NCBI GenBank assembly: GCA_018224345.1
Contig: JAGTUW010000124.1
Coordinates: forward strand, 1-10,391
DNA from: Bacteroidota bacterium
Lineage (GTDB): Bacteria > Bacteroidota > Ignavibacteria > SZUA-365
Direction of reading: 5' to 3'
DNA length: 10,391 bases
Position numbers and translations under genes: made by a program. Each line of letters begins with the position of its first letter. The stretch's first letter is position 1. Positions 1-7,600 of the stretch are shown piece by piece. Under the pieces are notes generated by a model, which was not told where the DNA came from, did no database searches, and was given only the letters and a program-made list of their open reading frames with translations.

Positions 1-696
1 CGCATTGGTAAAGGCCTCTTTCGCTTTCGCGGTATTTCCCAGATTGCGATAGGCGAGTCCGAGTTCAAAATATGCCGCACCCTTTCGTCTGGATGTCGTG
101 TGTCGAATGGCATTCTGTGCCGCCTTGATTGCCGCATCATATTCTCCATTCTTGTTATAGGCCTGGGCGAGCATCAAATAGGCCTTATCGTATTTATCAT
201 TGAGTTCAATAGCGCTCTTGCTCAACTCAATCGCCTTGGGAATGTCGCCAGCCCCGAGAACGGTCTGCGCGTATGCTGTCTGTGCAGCGGCGAGTCCTTT
301 TTTAGCAGGTCCGAGCGTGGGATTCTGCTTTAATGCGGTCTGGTAGTTGTTTATCGCTTCTTTGTAATCACCGGCTGCGAAATGCGCGCCCGCAAGTGCG
401 ACATAGCCAACAGCCCAATCGGGATTCACTTTTACGGCTGATTGAAATGAAGCGAGCGACTCATCTGATTTGCGGGCACGTTTCTGTGCCAAGCCGCGCT
501 GGTAGAAATAGTATTCATGTTTTTCCAGTTTCAGCGCCGCATCGAATTTATCGATCGCTCCGTTGTAATCGCCTGCTTTGAGCATGGCGTTCCCTTCGTT
601 GAATAATTTCTTGGCTTCGTCATTGCTCTGTGCCGACAGCTGGAACGACGTCAACAACAGAGCGAGAGCGGACAAGAAAAAATATTTCTTGAGCAT
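1..696 (-). CDS. Secreted tetratricopeptide-repeat (TPR) protein, 3' end cut off by the window
   Basis: The reading frame is open from the start at 696 to the window edge: 232 codons, no stop. It begins with a signal peptide (about residues 1-23, MLKKYFFLSALALLLTSFQLSAQ in two parts: positive LKK, then a hydrophobic run ending in SAQ), so the protein is exported to the periplasm or outer membrane. The rest is at least six TPR-like units of about 34 residues, starting near residues 26, 60, 95, 129, 168 and 202, with typical cores such as AGDYNGAIDKFDAALKL and NGEYDAAIKAAQNAI. TPR arrays are scaffolds for protein-protein contacts; no enzyme domain is visible in the part present. The start is backed by AAGGAG at 705-710, eight bases before the ATG. 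It follows two tRNA genes on the same strand and may share their transcript. The partner and function are unknown. The frame and signal peptide are certain; TPR assignment is from pattern only. Confidence 0.9.
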   Translation of the reverse strand, partial: MLKKYFFLSALALLLTSFQLSAQSNDEAKKLFNEGNAMLKAGDYNGAIDKFDAALKLEKHEYYFYQRGLAQKRARKSDESLASFQSAVKVNPDWAVGYVALAGAHFAAGDYKEAINNYQTALKQNPTLGPAKKGLAAAQTAYAQTVLGAGDIPKAIELSKSAIELNDKYDKAYLMLAQAYNKNGEYDAAIKAAQNAIRHTTSRRKGAAYFELGLAYRNLGNTAKAKEAFTNA

Positions 697-732
697 AGTT
701 CCAACTCCTTGCACCTGATTTTCGGGGTGTAA

Positions 733-762
733 CATATAGGAAGAGAGGACGCAGGCTGTCCT
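733..762 (-). promoter_or_regulatory. Weak candidate promoter for the TPR gene
   Basis: Read on the minus strand, the spacer between tRNA-Leu and the TPR gene holds AGGACA (757-762), an 18-base gap, then TATATG (733-738). The -10-like box is fair and the -35-like box poor. The gene could equally be read through from the tRNA promoter, since no convincing terminator separates them. Confidence 0.22.
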
Positions 763-779
763 TTGATGGGTAACGAGAC

Positions 780-866
780 TGGTGCGGAAGGCGGGACTTG
801 AACCCGCATGCCCTTTCGAGCGCCACCCCCTCAAGATGGTGTGTCTGCCAATTTCACCACTTCCGC
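780..866 (-). tRNA. trnL: tRNA-Leu (anticodon GAG)
   Basis: An 87-base class II tRNA including an encoded CCA (complement of 780-782). The acceptor stem pairs GCGGAAG with CTTCCGC, discriminator A. The D arm carries TGGCAGA. The anticodon stem is CCATC/GGTGG with loop TTGAGGG, giving anticodon GAG, which reads CUC and CUU leucine codons. A long variable arm (GCTC-GAAA-GGGC) is as expected for leucine. The T arm is GCGGG-TTCAAGT-CCCGC. It lies 12 bases after tRNA-Lys on the same strand, so the two are almost certainly cotranscribed and cut apart. Confidence 0.96.
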
Positions 867-878
867 AGGGAAACTTTT

Positions 879-953
879 TGGTGAGGCTGGATGGGCTCGA
901 ACCATCGACCCTCTGCTTAAAAGGCAGATGCTCTACCACTGAGCTACAGCCCC
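879..953 (-). tRNA. trnK: tRNA-Lys (anticodon TTT)
   Basis: A 75-base class I tRNA including an encoded CCA (complement of 879-881). The acceptor stem pairs GGGGCTG with CAGCCTC (one G-U pair at 2-71). The D arm is GCTCAGTGGTAGAGC. The anticodon stem is TCTGC/GCAGA with loop CTTTTAA, giving anticodon UUU, which reads AAA and AAG lysine codons. The T arm is GATGG-TTCGAGC-CCATC. It is the promoter-proximal member of a two-tRNA unit with tRNA-Leu. A small hairpin (CCAC-AAAAA-GTGG, 955-967) sits just before its 5' end. Confidence 0.96.
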
Positions 954-984
954 GCCACAAAAAGTGGTCTTTCAAGCTAAGGAA

Positions 985-990
985 TTTATA
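985..990 (-). promoter_or_regulatory. Candidate -10 box for the tRNA unit
   Basis: On the minus strand TATAAA lies about 32 bases before the first base of tRNA-Lys, giving a short leader of about 25 bases if used. No good -35 box stands 16-18 bases upstream. This 139-base divergent spacer (954-1092) must hold promoters for both the tRNA unit and the phosphatase gene. Within it I also see the inverted repeat TTTGAA-8-TTCAAA at 1028-1047, a possible protein-binding site. Confidence 0.28.
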
Positions 991-1092
991 TCTCCATTGC
1001 AACATTTGTACCGCGATCTCTTCATTTTTTGAAAAGTTTTCTTCAAACTGAAGGACAATAGAATTTAACCTTTCTCAGGGGAGGTTTGTTCC

Positions 1093-1803
1093 ATGCCTGC
1101 AATCGTGCCATTATTCACAAACCCGTGTTATCCCATGCCTGTTCGACTTTTGATTTGCGATCTTGACGGGACTCTCGTCGATTCTTTTCGCGATATTGTC
1201 ACATCCTGTAATCTTCTTCTTGCCTCTCTCGATGCACCGCCGCTCGCTGACGAACGGATTCGTCCATGGATAGGACGGGGAGTCGGGTATCTTGTTCACG
1301 GCGTCCTTCGTGAAGCAGGACTTCCTGCTGATGATGACACTGCTTTCGTTTCCCAATTCCGTGCATTGTACCGGCAGCATGCGTTGGATGAAACCTGTCC
1401 CTATCCTGGTGTCAGGGAGAGCTTGCGGCGCATTACCGAAGATGGGGGCGGACTCAGTATCGCTATCCTCAGCAACAAGCCGGAACGTGCTACTCGCGAG
1501 ATCCTGGAAGCGTTGCAGCTCTCTACCTTTTTTACCCTTATCGCCGGTGGTGACAGTTTCGAAGAAATGAAACCCTCACCAGTTCCGGTACTGCGTATCA
1601 TGGAGATTTTGGGGACCCCGGCGGCGGAAACCGCAATCCTCGGTGATTCGGTCTACGATCTGCAGGCGGGAAAGGCGGCTGGTGTACAGACGATCGCGGC
1701 CACCTATGGATTTCAACCAGTGGAAATGCTGAAGGCGCTCGAACCGGATTATACCGTGAGCGCCTTCGGGGAAGTGCTGAACATCCCTGGAATCTTGCCG
1801 TAG
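1093..1803 (+). CDS. gph: HAD-superfamily phosphatase, phosphoglycolate phosphatase-like
   Basis: A 236-residue cytoplasmic HAD hydrolase. All four HAD motifs are visible: motif I DLDGTLVDS at 23-31 (nucleophile D23, acid/base D25), motif II LSNK at 126-129, motif III lysine K160 in KPSP, and motif IV GDSVYD at 184-189 (metal-binding D185 and D189). The helical cap between motifs I and II (about 34-103) and the YPGV at 104-107 are typical of the Gph/beta-phosphoglucomutase-like subfamily. Gph removes phosphate from 2-phosphoglycolate, a by-product of DNA repair and, in some organisms, of oxygenation reactions. Substrate cannot be read from sequence in this family, so other small sugar phosphates or pyrophosphate are possible. 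The start at 1093 is favoured by GGGGAGG at 1078-1084, eight bases upstream. An in-frame ATG at 1135 would also keep motif I but has no such site. The gene diverges from the tRNAs and converges on the next gene. Confidence 0.88.
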   Translation: MPAIVPLFTNPCYPMPVRLLICDLDGTLVDSFRDIVTSCNLLLASLDAPPLADERIRPWIGRGVGYLVHGVLREAGLPADDDTAFVSQFRALYRQHALDETCPYPGVRESLRRITEDGGGLSIAILSNKPERATREILEALQLSTFFTLIAGGDSFEEMKPSPVPVLRIMEILGTPAAETAILGDSVYDLQAGKAAGVQTIAATYGFQPVEMLKALEPDYTVSAFGEVLNIPGILP

Positions 1804-1813
1804 CGTTGTTGTT

Positions 1814-1833
1814 ATCCGATAGCAGTATCGGGT
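1814..1833. terminator. Hairpin between convergent genes, possible bidirectional terminator
   Basis: ATCCGATA-GCAG-TATCGGGT forms an eight-pair stem (one T-G pair) with a four-base loop, ten bases after the phosphatase stop and twelve bases beyond the stop of the convergent gene. No T-tract follows on either strand, so it is not a classical intrinsic terminator. Its position is the main argument. Confidence 0.35.
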
Positions 1834-1845
1834 CGAACGGGAAAT

Positions 1846-2382
1846 TCAATCAAACAGATAGTAAAGTCCTACCTGCGGGAGAGGGAGGAACATACCCTCG
1901 CTGAAATATGTGAATGCGATGTTGGCACTGAAAATCAGGACATTGGAGATATCCCACTCATAGCCAAGTCCAAATCCGGCACGGAAGGCGCTTTTCAGTC
2001 GCGGGTCTTCCTCTCCCTGCTCCCATTCCTCCTTGGTCAGTTCCTCCTCACCGTTGGTGTAATAGCCCATTCCGATAAAACCGAAGAATCGCGAACGATC
2101 ACGCCAGTCAAAATCGTACTGTCCCTCGAACCCGATGGAGGCAGCGACACCTTCACCACCACTGATTGCACCGCCTGCGAGCTGTGCACCCATTCGACCC
2201 GCCGGGTGAACACGTACGCCAAGTCCCATCCCGGACATCAGGCCAGCCTGGGCTCCGATGCCGAAGCGCATGACATCTTGGTAGTACCCACTCCTTTCAT
2301 CGGACTGTGCCCGTACTTCCTGGGTGGAGAGGCTGACAAGCGAAAATGTTGTAAGTATAAAGACAAGAAAATAAAATTTCAT
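1846..2382 (-). CDS. Exported protein of unknown function, probable small outer-membrane beta-barrel
   Basis: 178 residues. A signal peptide is clear: MKF, a hydrophobic stretch to about residue 19, then QEVRAQ, with cleavage likely near residue 26. The mature part alternates polar and hydrophobic residues with many glycines and aromatics (for example RFGIGAQAGLMSGMGLGVRV and RAGFGLGYEWDI), as in small outer-membrane barrels with an outer-membrane-protein-like fold. One acidic loop, EEELTKEEWEQGEEDPR, at about 112-128, could be a surface loop. The protein ends YYLFD, one residue past the aromatic end common in barrel proteins. I do not recognise a named family and assign no function. The ATG at 2382 has a weak AAGG at 2390-2393. 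It converges on the phosphatase gene and diverges from msrC, so it appears to be a single-gene unit. Confidence 0.82.
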   Translation of the reverse strand: MKFYFLVFILTTFSLVSLSTQEVRAQSDERSGYYQDVMRFGIGAQAGLMSGMGLGVRVHPAGRMGAQLAGGAISGGEGVAASIGFEGQYDFDWRDRSRFFGFIGMGYYTNGEEELTKEEWEQGEEDPRLKSAFRAGFGLGYEWDISNVLIFSANIAFTYFSEGMFLPLPQVGLYYLFD

Positions 2383-2476
2383 GATAATTCGCCTTATGAT
2401 GGTTTTACTTTTAACAACAAGTTAGTTAATTTCCGTGTAGCAGACAATTGTATCATGACTGATTAAAGAGAATCGA
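2383..2476. promoter_or_regulatory. Divergent promoter region (barrel protein gene / msrC)
   Basis: This AT-rich 94-base spacer separates two genes that are read away from each other, so it must contain a promoter for each unless msrC has a distant one. For the plus strand a TATCAT (2452-2457) could serve as a -10 box, but its -35 partner is poor. No clear operator palindrome is visible. Confidence 0.3.
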
Positions 2477-2971
2477 ATGACTGGTGAACCATTACGGAAA
2501 CAACCTGCATCGCCGCAGCTGCTCGCACAACTTGATGCACTGCTTGTGCAGGGTGAACCGCCGTTGACGCTCATGGCAAATATGGCGTCACTACTGTACT
2601 GGTCGTTGCCTGACATCAACTGGATCGGTTTTTATCTGCTCGACGACGACCAGTTGTATCTTGGCCCGTTTCACGGGAAGCCCGCCTGCAGTGTACTTCC
2701 TCTGGGGAAGGGAGTCTGCGGCACGGTAGCTCTGAATCGGAGGCTACTCAACGTTCCCGATGTTGGGTCTTTTCCCGGTCACATCTCCTGCGATGACGCT
2801 TCCCAATCGGAATTGGTGCTCCCGCTGCAGTATGGGAGCAAGTTCTGGGGTGTTCTGGATGTGGACAGCCCCGTGCCCGAGCGGTTTGACAAGGTGACAC
2901 AGGATTTTTTCGAGCAGGCCGCTGCGATGCTCGCTCCGCGATTGGGTATCGGGCCCTTATTTTCTGCTTGA
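2477..2971 (+). CDS. msrC: Free methionine-(R)-sulfoxide reductase (GAF-domain fRMsr)
   Basis: 164 residues, a single GAF domain, close to the usual length of this cytoplasmic family. The enzyme reduces free methionine-(R)-sulfoxide to methionine, using cysteine chemistry and usually thioredoxin, and so repairs oxidised methionine. Family hallmarks are visible: NWIGFYLL at 48-55, LGPFHGKPAC at 62-71, GKGVCG at 77-82, FPGHISCD at 99-106 and SELVLP at 111-116. The three cysteines are C71, C81 and C105; their spacings of 10 and 24 match those of the E. coli enzyme (C84, C94, C118). The family's common VxDVHxFPGH has G97 where histidine is usual, probably harmless. The C-terminal GVLDVDSP is typical GAF. 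Only a weak AAAGAG precedes the start. It is separate from its neighbours in function, a housekeeping stress gene, and the next promoter overlaps its stop codon. Confidence 0.93.
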   Translation: MTGEPLRKQPASPQLLAQLDALLVQGEPPLTLMANMASLLYWSLPDINWIGFYLLDDDQLYLGPFHGKPACSVLPLGKGVCGTVALNRRLLNVPDVGSFPGHISCDDASQSELVLPLQYGSKFWGVLDVDSPVPERFDKVTQDFFEQAAAMLAPRLGIGPLFSA

Positions 2972-2996
2972 CAATGCGGGAAGAATGCACTACATT
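2968..2996 (+). promoter_or_regulatory. Near-consensus sigma70-type promoter upstream of the flippase-porU genes
   Basis: TTGACA (2968-2973), a 17-base spacer, then TACATT (2991-2996). The -35 box is perfect and overlaps the TGA stop codon of msrC (2969-2971). Transcription would begin near 3003, leaving a leader of about 170-210 bases before the flippase start. This is the best promoter in the window and probably drives the flippase and perhaps porU. Confidence 0.65.
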
Positions 2997-3174
2997 TATT
3001 TTATCTTGATTCTTCACCTACCCGGACAGGCCATTCGACATTCGTTACCCAGTACAGTATTTCTCACGTAATACCGTCTCGGAGCGGATAGTATCTTCGC
3101 ATGTCCTTATCTCGACAACACAATAATAATGATCCGTGGTATCTTCTACCCCGGAGCTCCGGTTGCACCGATCC
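2997..3174 (+). other. Long untranslated leader before the flippase gene
   Basis: No credible gene is present between the promoter and the flippase start. The leader holds a perfect 12-base palindrome, CCGGAGCTCCGG, at 3151-3162. I see no recognisable riboswitch core and no Shine-Dalgarno sequence near any of the possible starts. The flippase frame is open from a GTG at 3136, so the last part may be translated. Confidence 0.4.
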
Positions 3175-3198
3175 ATGCCAGGCATGACGCTCTGGCAT
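3175..3198 (+). repeat. Inverted repeat covering the possible flippase start codons
   Basis: ATGCCAG (3175-3181) and CTGGCAT (3192-3198) are perfect inverted copies with a ten-base loop. The same stretch contains the direct repeat GGCATGAC at 3181-3188 and 3194-3201. One in-frame ATG (3175) lies in the stem and another (3184) in the loop, so the structure could hide or expose a start codon, or be an operator if the true start is 3211. Confidence 0.55.
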
Positions 3199-4587
3199 GA
3201 CATACGTGTAATGCGGGCGTCCGAGCTGGGTCGCAAGACCTCGGTGTATTTTTCCGCGCTGCTGCTGAACGCAGTGCTCGGTATCGTCGTCTATGCAATG
3301 CTCACACGCGCGATGGATGTCGCATCGTTCGGGACGTACACGTTCGTGATGGCCTTTTTCATTTTTGCCGGGATGTTTTTTGACTTCGGGATTGCCCCCG
3401 CCGGTATGCGACTCATGGCCCTGCAACCAGAGACATCCGATTCCTCACGGCGTATCGGTGCCCTGCTCGTGCTCTCCTTTGGTGTCGGCATGCTGTTCGT
3501 GTTGGTTGTTATTGCTGCCTCTTTTGCAGTAGATGTGATATTTCACCGCGATGCGGGTGCCATCATCTTTGCTGCATCTCCGCTTGCCCTGGTCTTCCCA
3601 CTCCAGGAAATGATTCTGTCGATAAGCCAGGGCAGTAGCCGCATGAAGCTGATGTCGGTATATCTGCTTCTGCCACGTATCCTGCTGATCGCTCTGTTGG
3701 CGATTCTGCTCTGGAGCGGAGGATTGAATGCACAGGTCGGGGTGCTGGCGACGCTTTCCTCGATGGGTCTCGCCGCGGGCCTCGCCGCCGGGTACCTCCG
3801 TCCGACATTCAGCCGTCTTGGGGAAGAAGTCCGGTTGGTGTTTCGTGAGGTTCGCGAATTCGGACGTGAAGTGTATTTCGGGCGTGTCGTGGACGGAATG
3901 ACGACAGGGCTGGACAAAATGCTGCTCTCATTCTTCCATGGGATGACACCAGTCGGATATTACTCGATTGCCATGACCATGAGCACACCGATCAGTATGT
4001 TCAGTAAAGCCATTTCGCACAGTGCATACAAACGTTTTGTCACCGATGAGGTGATCGCACGTCGGCTTTTGGTGTTCAATTTACTCTGGTGTTCCATCGG
4101 GGCATTGCTGTTGCTGGCCGCATGTCAATTTCTCATCCCGCTCTTTTTTACTGATCGCTACGCGGCATCACTGGCGGTGTTGCCGTGGATTGTTGCCGGT
4201 TTCGCACTCGCGGGGCTGAATCATCCCTATCATGCATTTCTTGCGGCCCGGAGGCAGGGACGTGCTATTCGCATCATGTCCATTACAACGTCATCCGTCA
4301 ACATAGCGTTGAACCTTCTGTTGATTCCCATCATGGCCATGACAGGAGCGGCGATCGCATTTATCGCTACGTACGGGTTGAACATCCTCATGAACCTTCA
4401 CTTCTACAAGCGCACCCGGGTGGAAGCTGCTGCAGGACGGCTGTCGGAGACTTCGCCCACGGGACGAAGAACATCGGATCCGGAAACGGTCACTGTGCAG
4501 CCAGATTCCGGAAGCGCCGATACTGACGAGGACAGGGCTGCAGCAGAGAACAGCCGGAAGTGGATAGGAAACAGCATGGATGAATAA
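3175..4587 (+). CDS. Wzx-like polysaccharide/lipid-linked oligosaccharide flippase (MOP superfamily)
   Basis: About 470 residues with roughly twelve predicted membrane helices, the pattern of Wzx/RfbX flippases that turn undecaprenyl-linked sugars from the inner to the outer face of the cytoplasmic membrane. Helices include residues about 24-45 (SVYFSALLLNAVLGIVVYAM), 56-78, 93-120 and 160-184, and later paired helices near 325-405. TGLDKMLLSFF followed by GYYSIAMTM at mid-protein is the usual family feature before the second half. The last 55 or so residues are a hydrophilic, charged tail, probably cytoplasmic. The start is uncertain: GTG 3136, ATG 3175, 3184 or 3211 are all in frame and none has a good ribosome site. 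The first ATG was taken, but 3211 places the first helix at the most usual distance. It ends 70 bases before the preferred porU start, or overlaps it by 8 bases if porU starts at 4580, so the two are likely cotranscribed. The substrate sugar is unknown. Confidence 0.88.
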   Translation: MPGMTLWHDIRVMRASELGRKTSVYFSALLLNAVLGIVVYAMLTRAMDVASFGTYTFVMAFFIFAGMFFDFGIAPAGMRLMALQPETSDSSRRIGALLVLSFGVGMLFVLVVIAASFAVDVIFHRDAGAIIFAASPLALVFPLQEMILSISQGSSRMKLMSVYLLLPRILLIALLAILLWSGGLNAQVGVLATLSSMGLAAGLAAGYLRPTFSRLGEEVRLVFREVREFGREVYFGRVVDGMTTGLDKMLLSFFHGMTPVGYYSIAMTMSTPISMFSKAISHSAYKRFVTDEVIARRLLVFNLLWCSIGALLLLAACQFLIPLFFTDRYAASLAVLPWIVAGFALAGLNHPYHAFLAARRQGRAIRIMSITTSSVNIALNLLLIPIMAMTGAAIAFIATYGLNILMNLHFYKRTRVEAAAGRLSETSPTGRRTSDPETVTVQPDSGSADTDEDRAAAENSRKWIGNSMDE

Positions 4588-4657
4588 AGGAATTGCGTTA
4601 TATCGAAAGAATGAAGAGTTTACCGTTCATCTCCCAACTCCGGAATGGAATGGTTTT

Positions 4658-7600
4658 ATGAATACACGTTACTTCTCCCTCACAACAGTTCTGAGTTTCA
4701 TTGTCTGTCTGATGCTCTCCGTCCCGGTTTCAGCACAGGAAGTGAACGTGCTCGTTGCGAATGAACGTGAACTCGTTGTCGAATACCGCCCCACCTTTCG
4801 CCTGATCGACCTCGGGACACACGGCCGTGTGTACGATTTCGATCGCGCTGTGCAGGGTGCCGCGCAGGCAGGTGCACCCGATCTTCGTACACGGGTTGAA
4901 CTGATTGCTTTTCCCGCACTTGAGGGATACGAACTGACTGTCGAGCGCGTCGATTACCGTGAGGAGGGCAATGTCTCCATTGCTCCTGTTCCTGGCTGGC
5001 AGAATGGTATGGAAGTCTATGAGCAGGGGGAAATCTACTCCATCGACAATTCGATACCCGTCGACATTGCGCGCATAACAAATCTCGGGATATCGCGAGA
5101 TCGTATCCTCGGCGAACTCGTCCTTTCTCCGGTGCAATGGAATCCCGCGACCGGTGTCGTCCGGCTCTATACACGCATCGTCTGCCGCATCAGTTTTGAA
5201 GAGAGCCGGGATGACCTGGGGGTGTCCGCTCTTGAGGGGCTCCACACCGCCGTGCTCAATCCTGTCGAGGCCAGTCTCTGGGCGCTTCCGCGACAGAAGT
5301 CGTTGGGCAAATCTCTGAACACGACATTGGCATCCGGAACATGGGCACGCATCGACGTGCAGCAGCACGGTGTCTATCGTTTGACACGCAGCTGGTTCAG
5401 CGAGGCAGGGTTCGATGTCGCATCGATTGACCCGCGTACGATTCGTATGTTCGGCAATGGGGGGCGCGAGCGGCCGCAACGCCTGAGCGACCCGCGACCC
5501 GATCCGCTGCAGGAAATTGCGATCGAAGTTGTCGGCGGAGAGGATGGCCGTTTTGACGAGGGCGACTACGTGCAGTTTTATGGACAGGGTCTGAATGGCT
5601 TTTCATGGAATGCGGTTACACGTTCTTACGAACATTATTTTCATCGTTACGCGGAAGTCAATGCCTATTTCCTCACCTGGGGTGGGGAGCCCGGCGTACG
5701 CGCCGAACGGATGGCCTCCCTCAATGAGGCTGATGCGTTCGAGCCTTCCTGGTTTCCGAGTGGTGAATTCGTAGAGGAGGAGGTTCTGAACCTGATGAGT
5801 TCAGGGAAAATGTGGGTAGGGCGGCGTCTGGTCCCTTCCGCTGGCAGTGCTTCTTCGATTGTGTTCACACGCAGACTGCCTGGTCTCGTAAGGAGCCAAC
5901 CGGTCATGTACCGTATGCAAACGGTCTCGAGCGCCGAGGTGGAGAACAGCTTCAGTGTACGCGCGAACGATGCCATACTCGGAACTATCATGATGGGGAC
6001 GGTCACGTTCGGCTCGGACACAGGAGACATGGCAAAACTGTCCGGGCCACGGAACTTCACCGGCAGCGGCGATTTGATCGATGATCGTTCGACAGTAACG
6101 ATCACATACAATTCGGTCAATCCCGATCGCACACGTGACGGCTATGTCGACTGGATCGAGTGGCTGTACGCCCGCCATTTTCAGGCAGAGAACGATGCAC
6201 TTTTGTTTTCCGCACCTGACACTACTGCAGTCATTGAGTTTGTGCTCAACGGATTCAGCATGAGTGATGTCGTTATCTACGATATCACCGACTACCACAG
6301 GATCCAGCGCATGGATGCGCAAATCAGTGGTGGGACGGTTCGTTTCCAGGTCGCGAACGAACAGGGAAATCCACGACAGTTTATTGCCGTTGCAGCACCA
6401 GCGGTGAAAACACCATCTGCTCCGGCTGTCGTTCCGAACTCTGACCTGCTCGCTTCGAGTGGGGCCGAATATCTGATCATCACTCACAGGGATTTACTTG
6501 ATGCGGCACAGCGTCTGAAAATGCATCGCGAACGCCCCGGTGAAGATCATCTCTCCTCAATGATCATCCCGTTGGAAACCATCTACAATGAATTCAACTG
6601 TGGTATCCAGGATCCCACGGCAATCCGTGATTTTCTTGCCTGGGCAATGTCACACTGGTCAATTATGCCACGGTATGTGCTGTTTTTTGGTAGCGGACAT
6701 TACGATTATCGCAATCACAATACCGACGAAAAGATCATGGTCCCTGTGTGGGAGACGGAGAATTCCATCAACCGCATCGGCTCGTACGTTTCCGATGACT
6801 ACTATGCAAAGGTGGTCGGCGACGACCCCCGCGTCGATCTGGCGACGGGGCGGCTTCCCGTGCAGACCATAGACGAAGCCAATACTCTCGTCGACAAAAT
6901 CATCGCTTACGAGAGCGATCCAAGTTTCGGTCCCTGGAAAAACCGCGTCACGTTCGTAGCTGATGATGGATGGACCGGGTATGCCGATACTGATCGTGAT
7001 CAACACACACGGCAGAGTGAACGTCTTGCAAACACGGTGCCGGGCGAGCTCGAGCAAAAGAAAATTTATATCGTCTCCTACCGCACTGAACAGACCGCGC
7101 AGGGACGCCGCAAACCCGAGGCCAATGCCGCGATCATCGACCAGATCAACGAAGGAACGCTGGTCATAAACTACACCGGCCATGGAGCGCATGACGTCTG
7201 GGCGCATGAACGGGTGCTCCTTTCCGATGTCACCGTTCCACAACTTCAGAATACCGACCGATTGACCTTCGTTGCCGCGGCGACGTGCACCTTTGGTCTG
7301 TACGACGTACCCGGTCTGCGCAGCGGTACCGAACTGCTGCTGCTCCGTCGTAACGGTGGCGCAATCGGCGGGCTCTCCGCTCCGCGCGTTGTCTTTTCCG
7401 GCGAGAACAGCGCCTTTAACCTTGAATTCTTCCACCACCTTCTTCGCGAGGGGAGGGAAGAGGACGGGCGTGCCCGCCGGCTCGGCGATGCAATCTATGC
7501 CTCCAAACAACGCCACAACGGCATTCCGGGTTATGAGAAATTCCATCTGTTTGCGGATCCAGGCCTGCGCCTTGCTTTGCCCAGGCATACTGCAGCCCTC

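Noticed and set aside
100..581. Two plus-strand frames of 77 and 82 codons
   Set aside because: They lie opposite the TPR gene, whose repeats and signal peptide are unmistakable on the minus strand.
1028..1047. Inverted repeat TTTGAA-8-TTCAAA in the tRNA/phosphatase spacer, considered as an operator
   Set aside because: It is short and AT-rich and could arise by chance; no regulator gene is nearby.
782..1051. An 89-codon plus-strand frame
   Set aside because: It runs backwards through both tRNA genes and so cannot be a real protein gene.
2206..2466. An 86-codon plus-strand frame before msrC
   Set aside because: It starts inside the antisense barrel-protein gene and covers the promoter spacer, with no domain and an unlikely composition.
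4730..6487. Several minus-strand frames of 150-250 codons opposite porU
   Set aside because: They overlap each other and the PorU coding frame, which has clear protein-level signatures. They have no ribosome sites or family motifs.
6659..7588. A 309-codon open frame on the minus strand
   Set aside because: It lies wholly inside the porU peptidase domain, antisense to H842 and C877, and shows no recognisable domain, signal peptide or ribosome site. It is a by-product of codon bias in porU.
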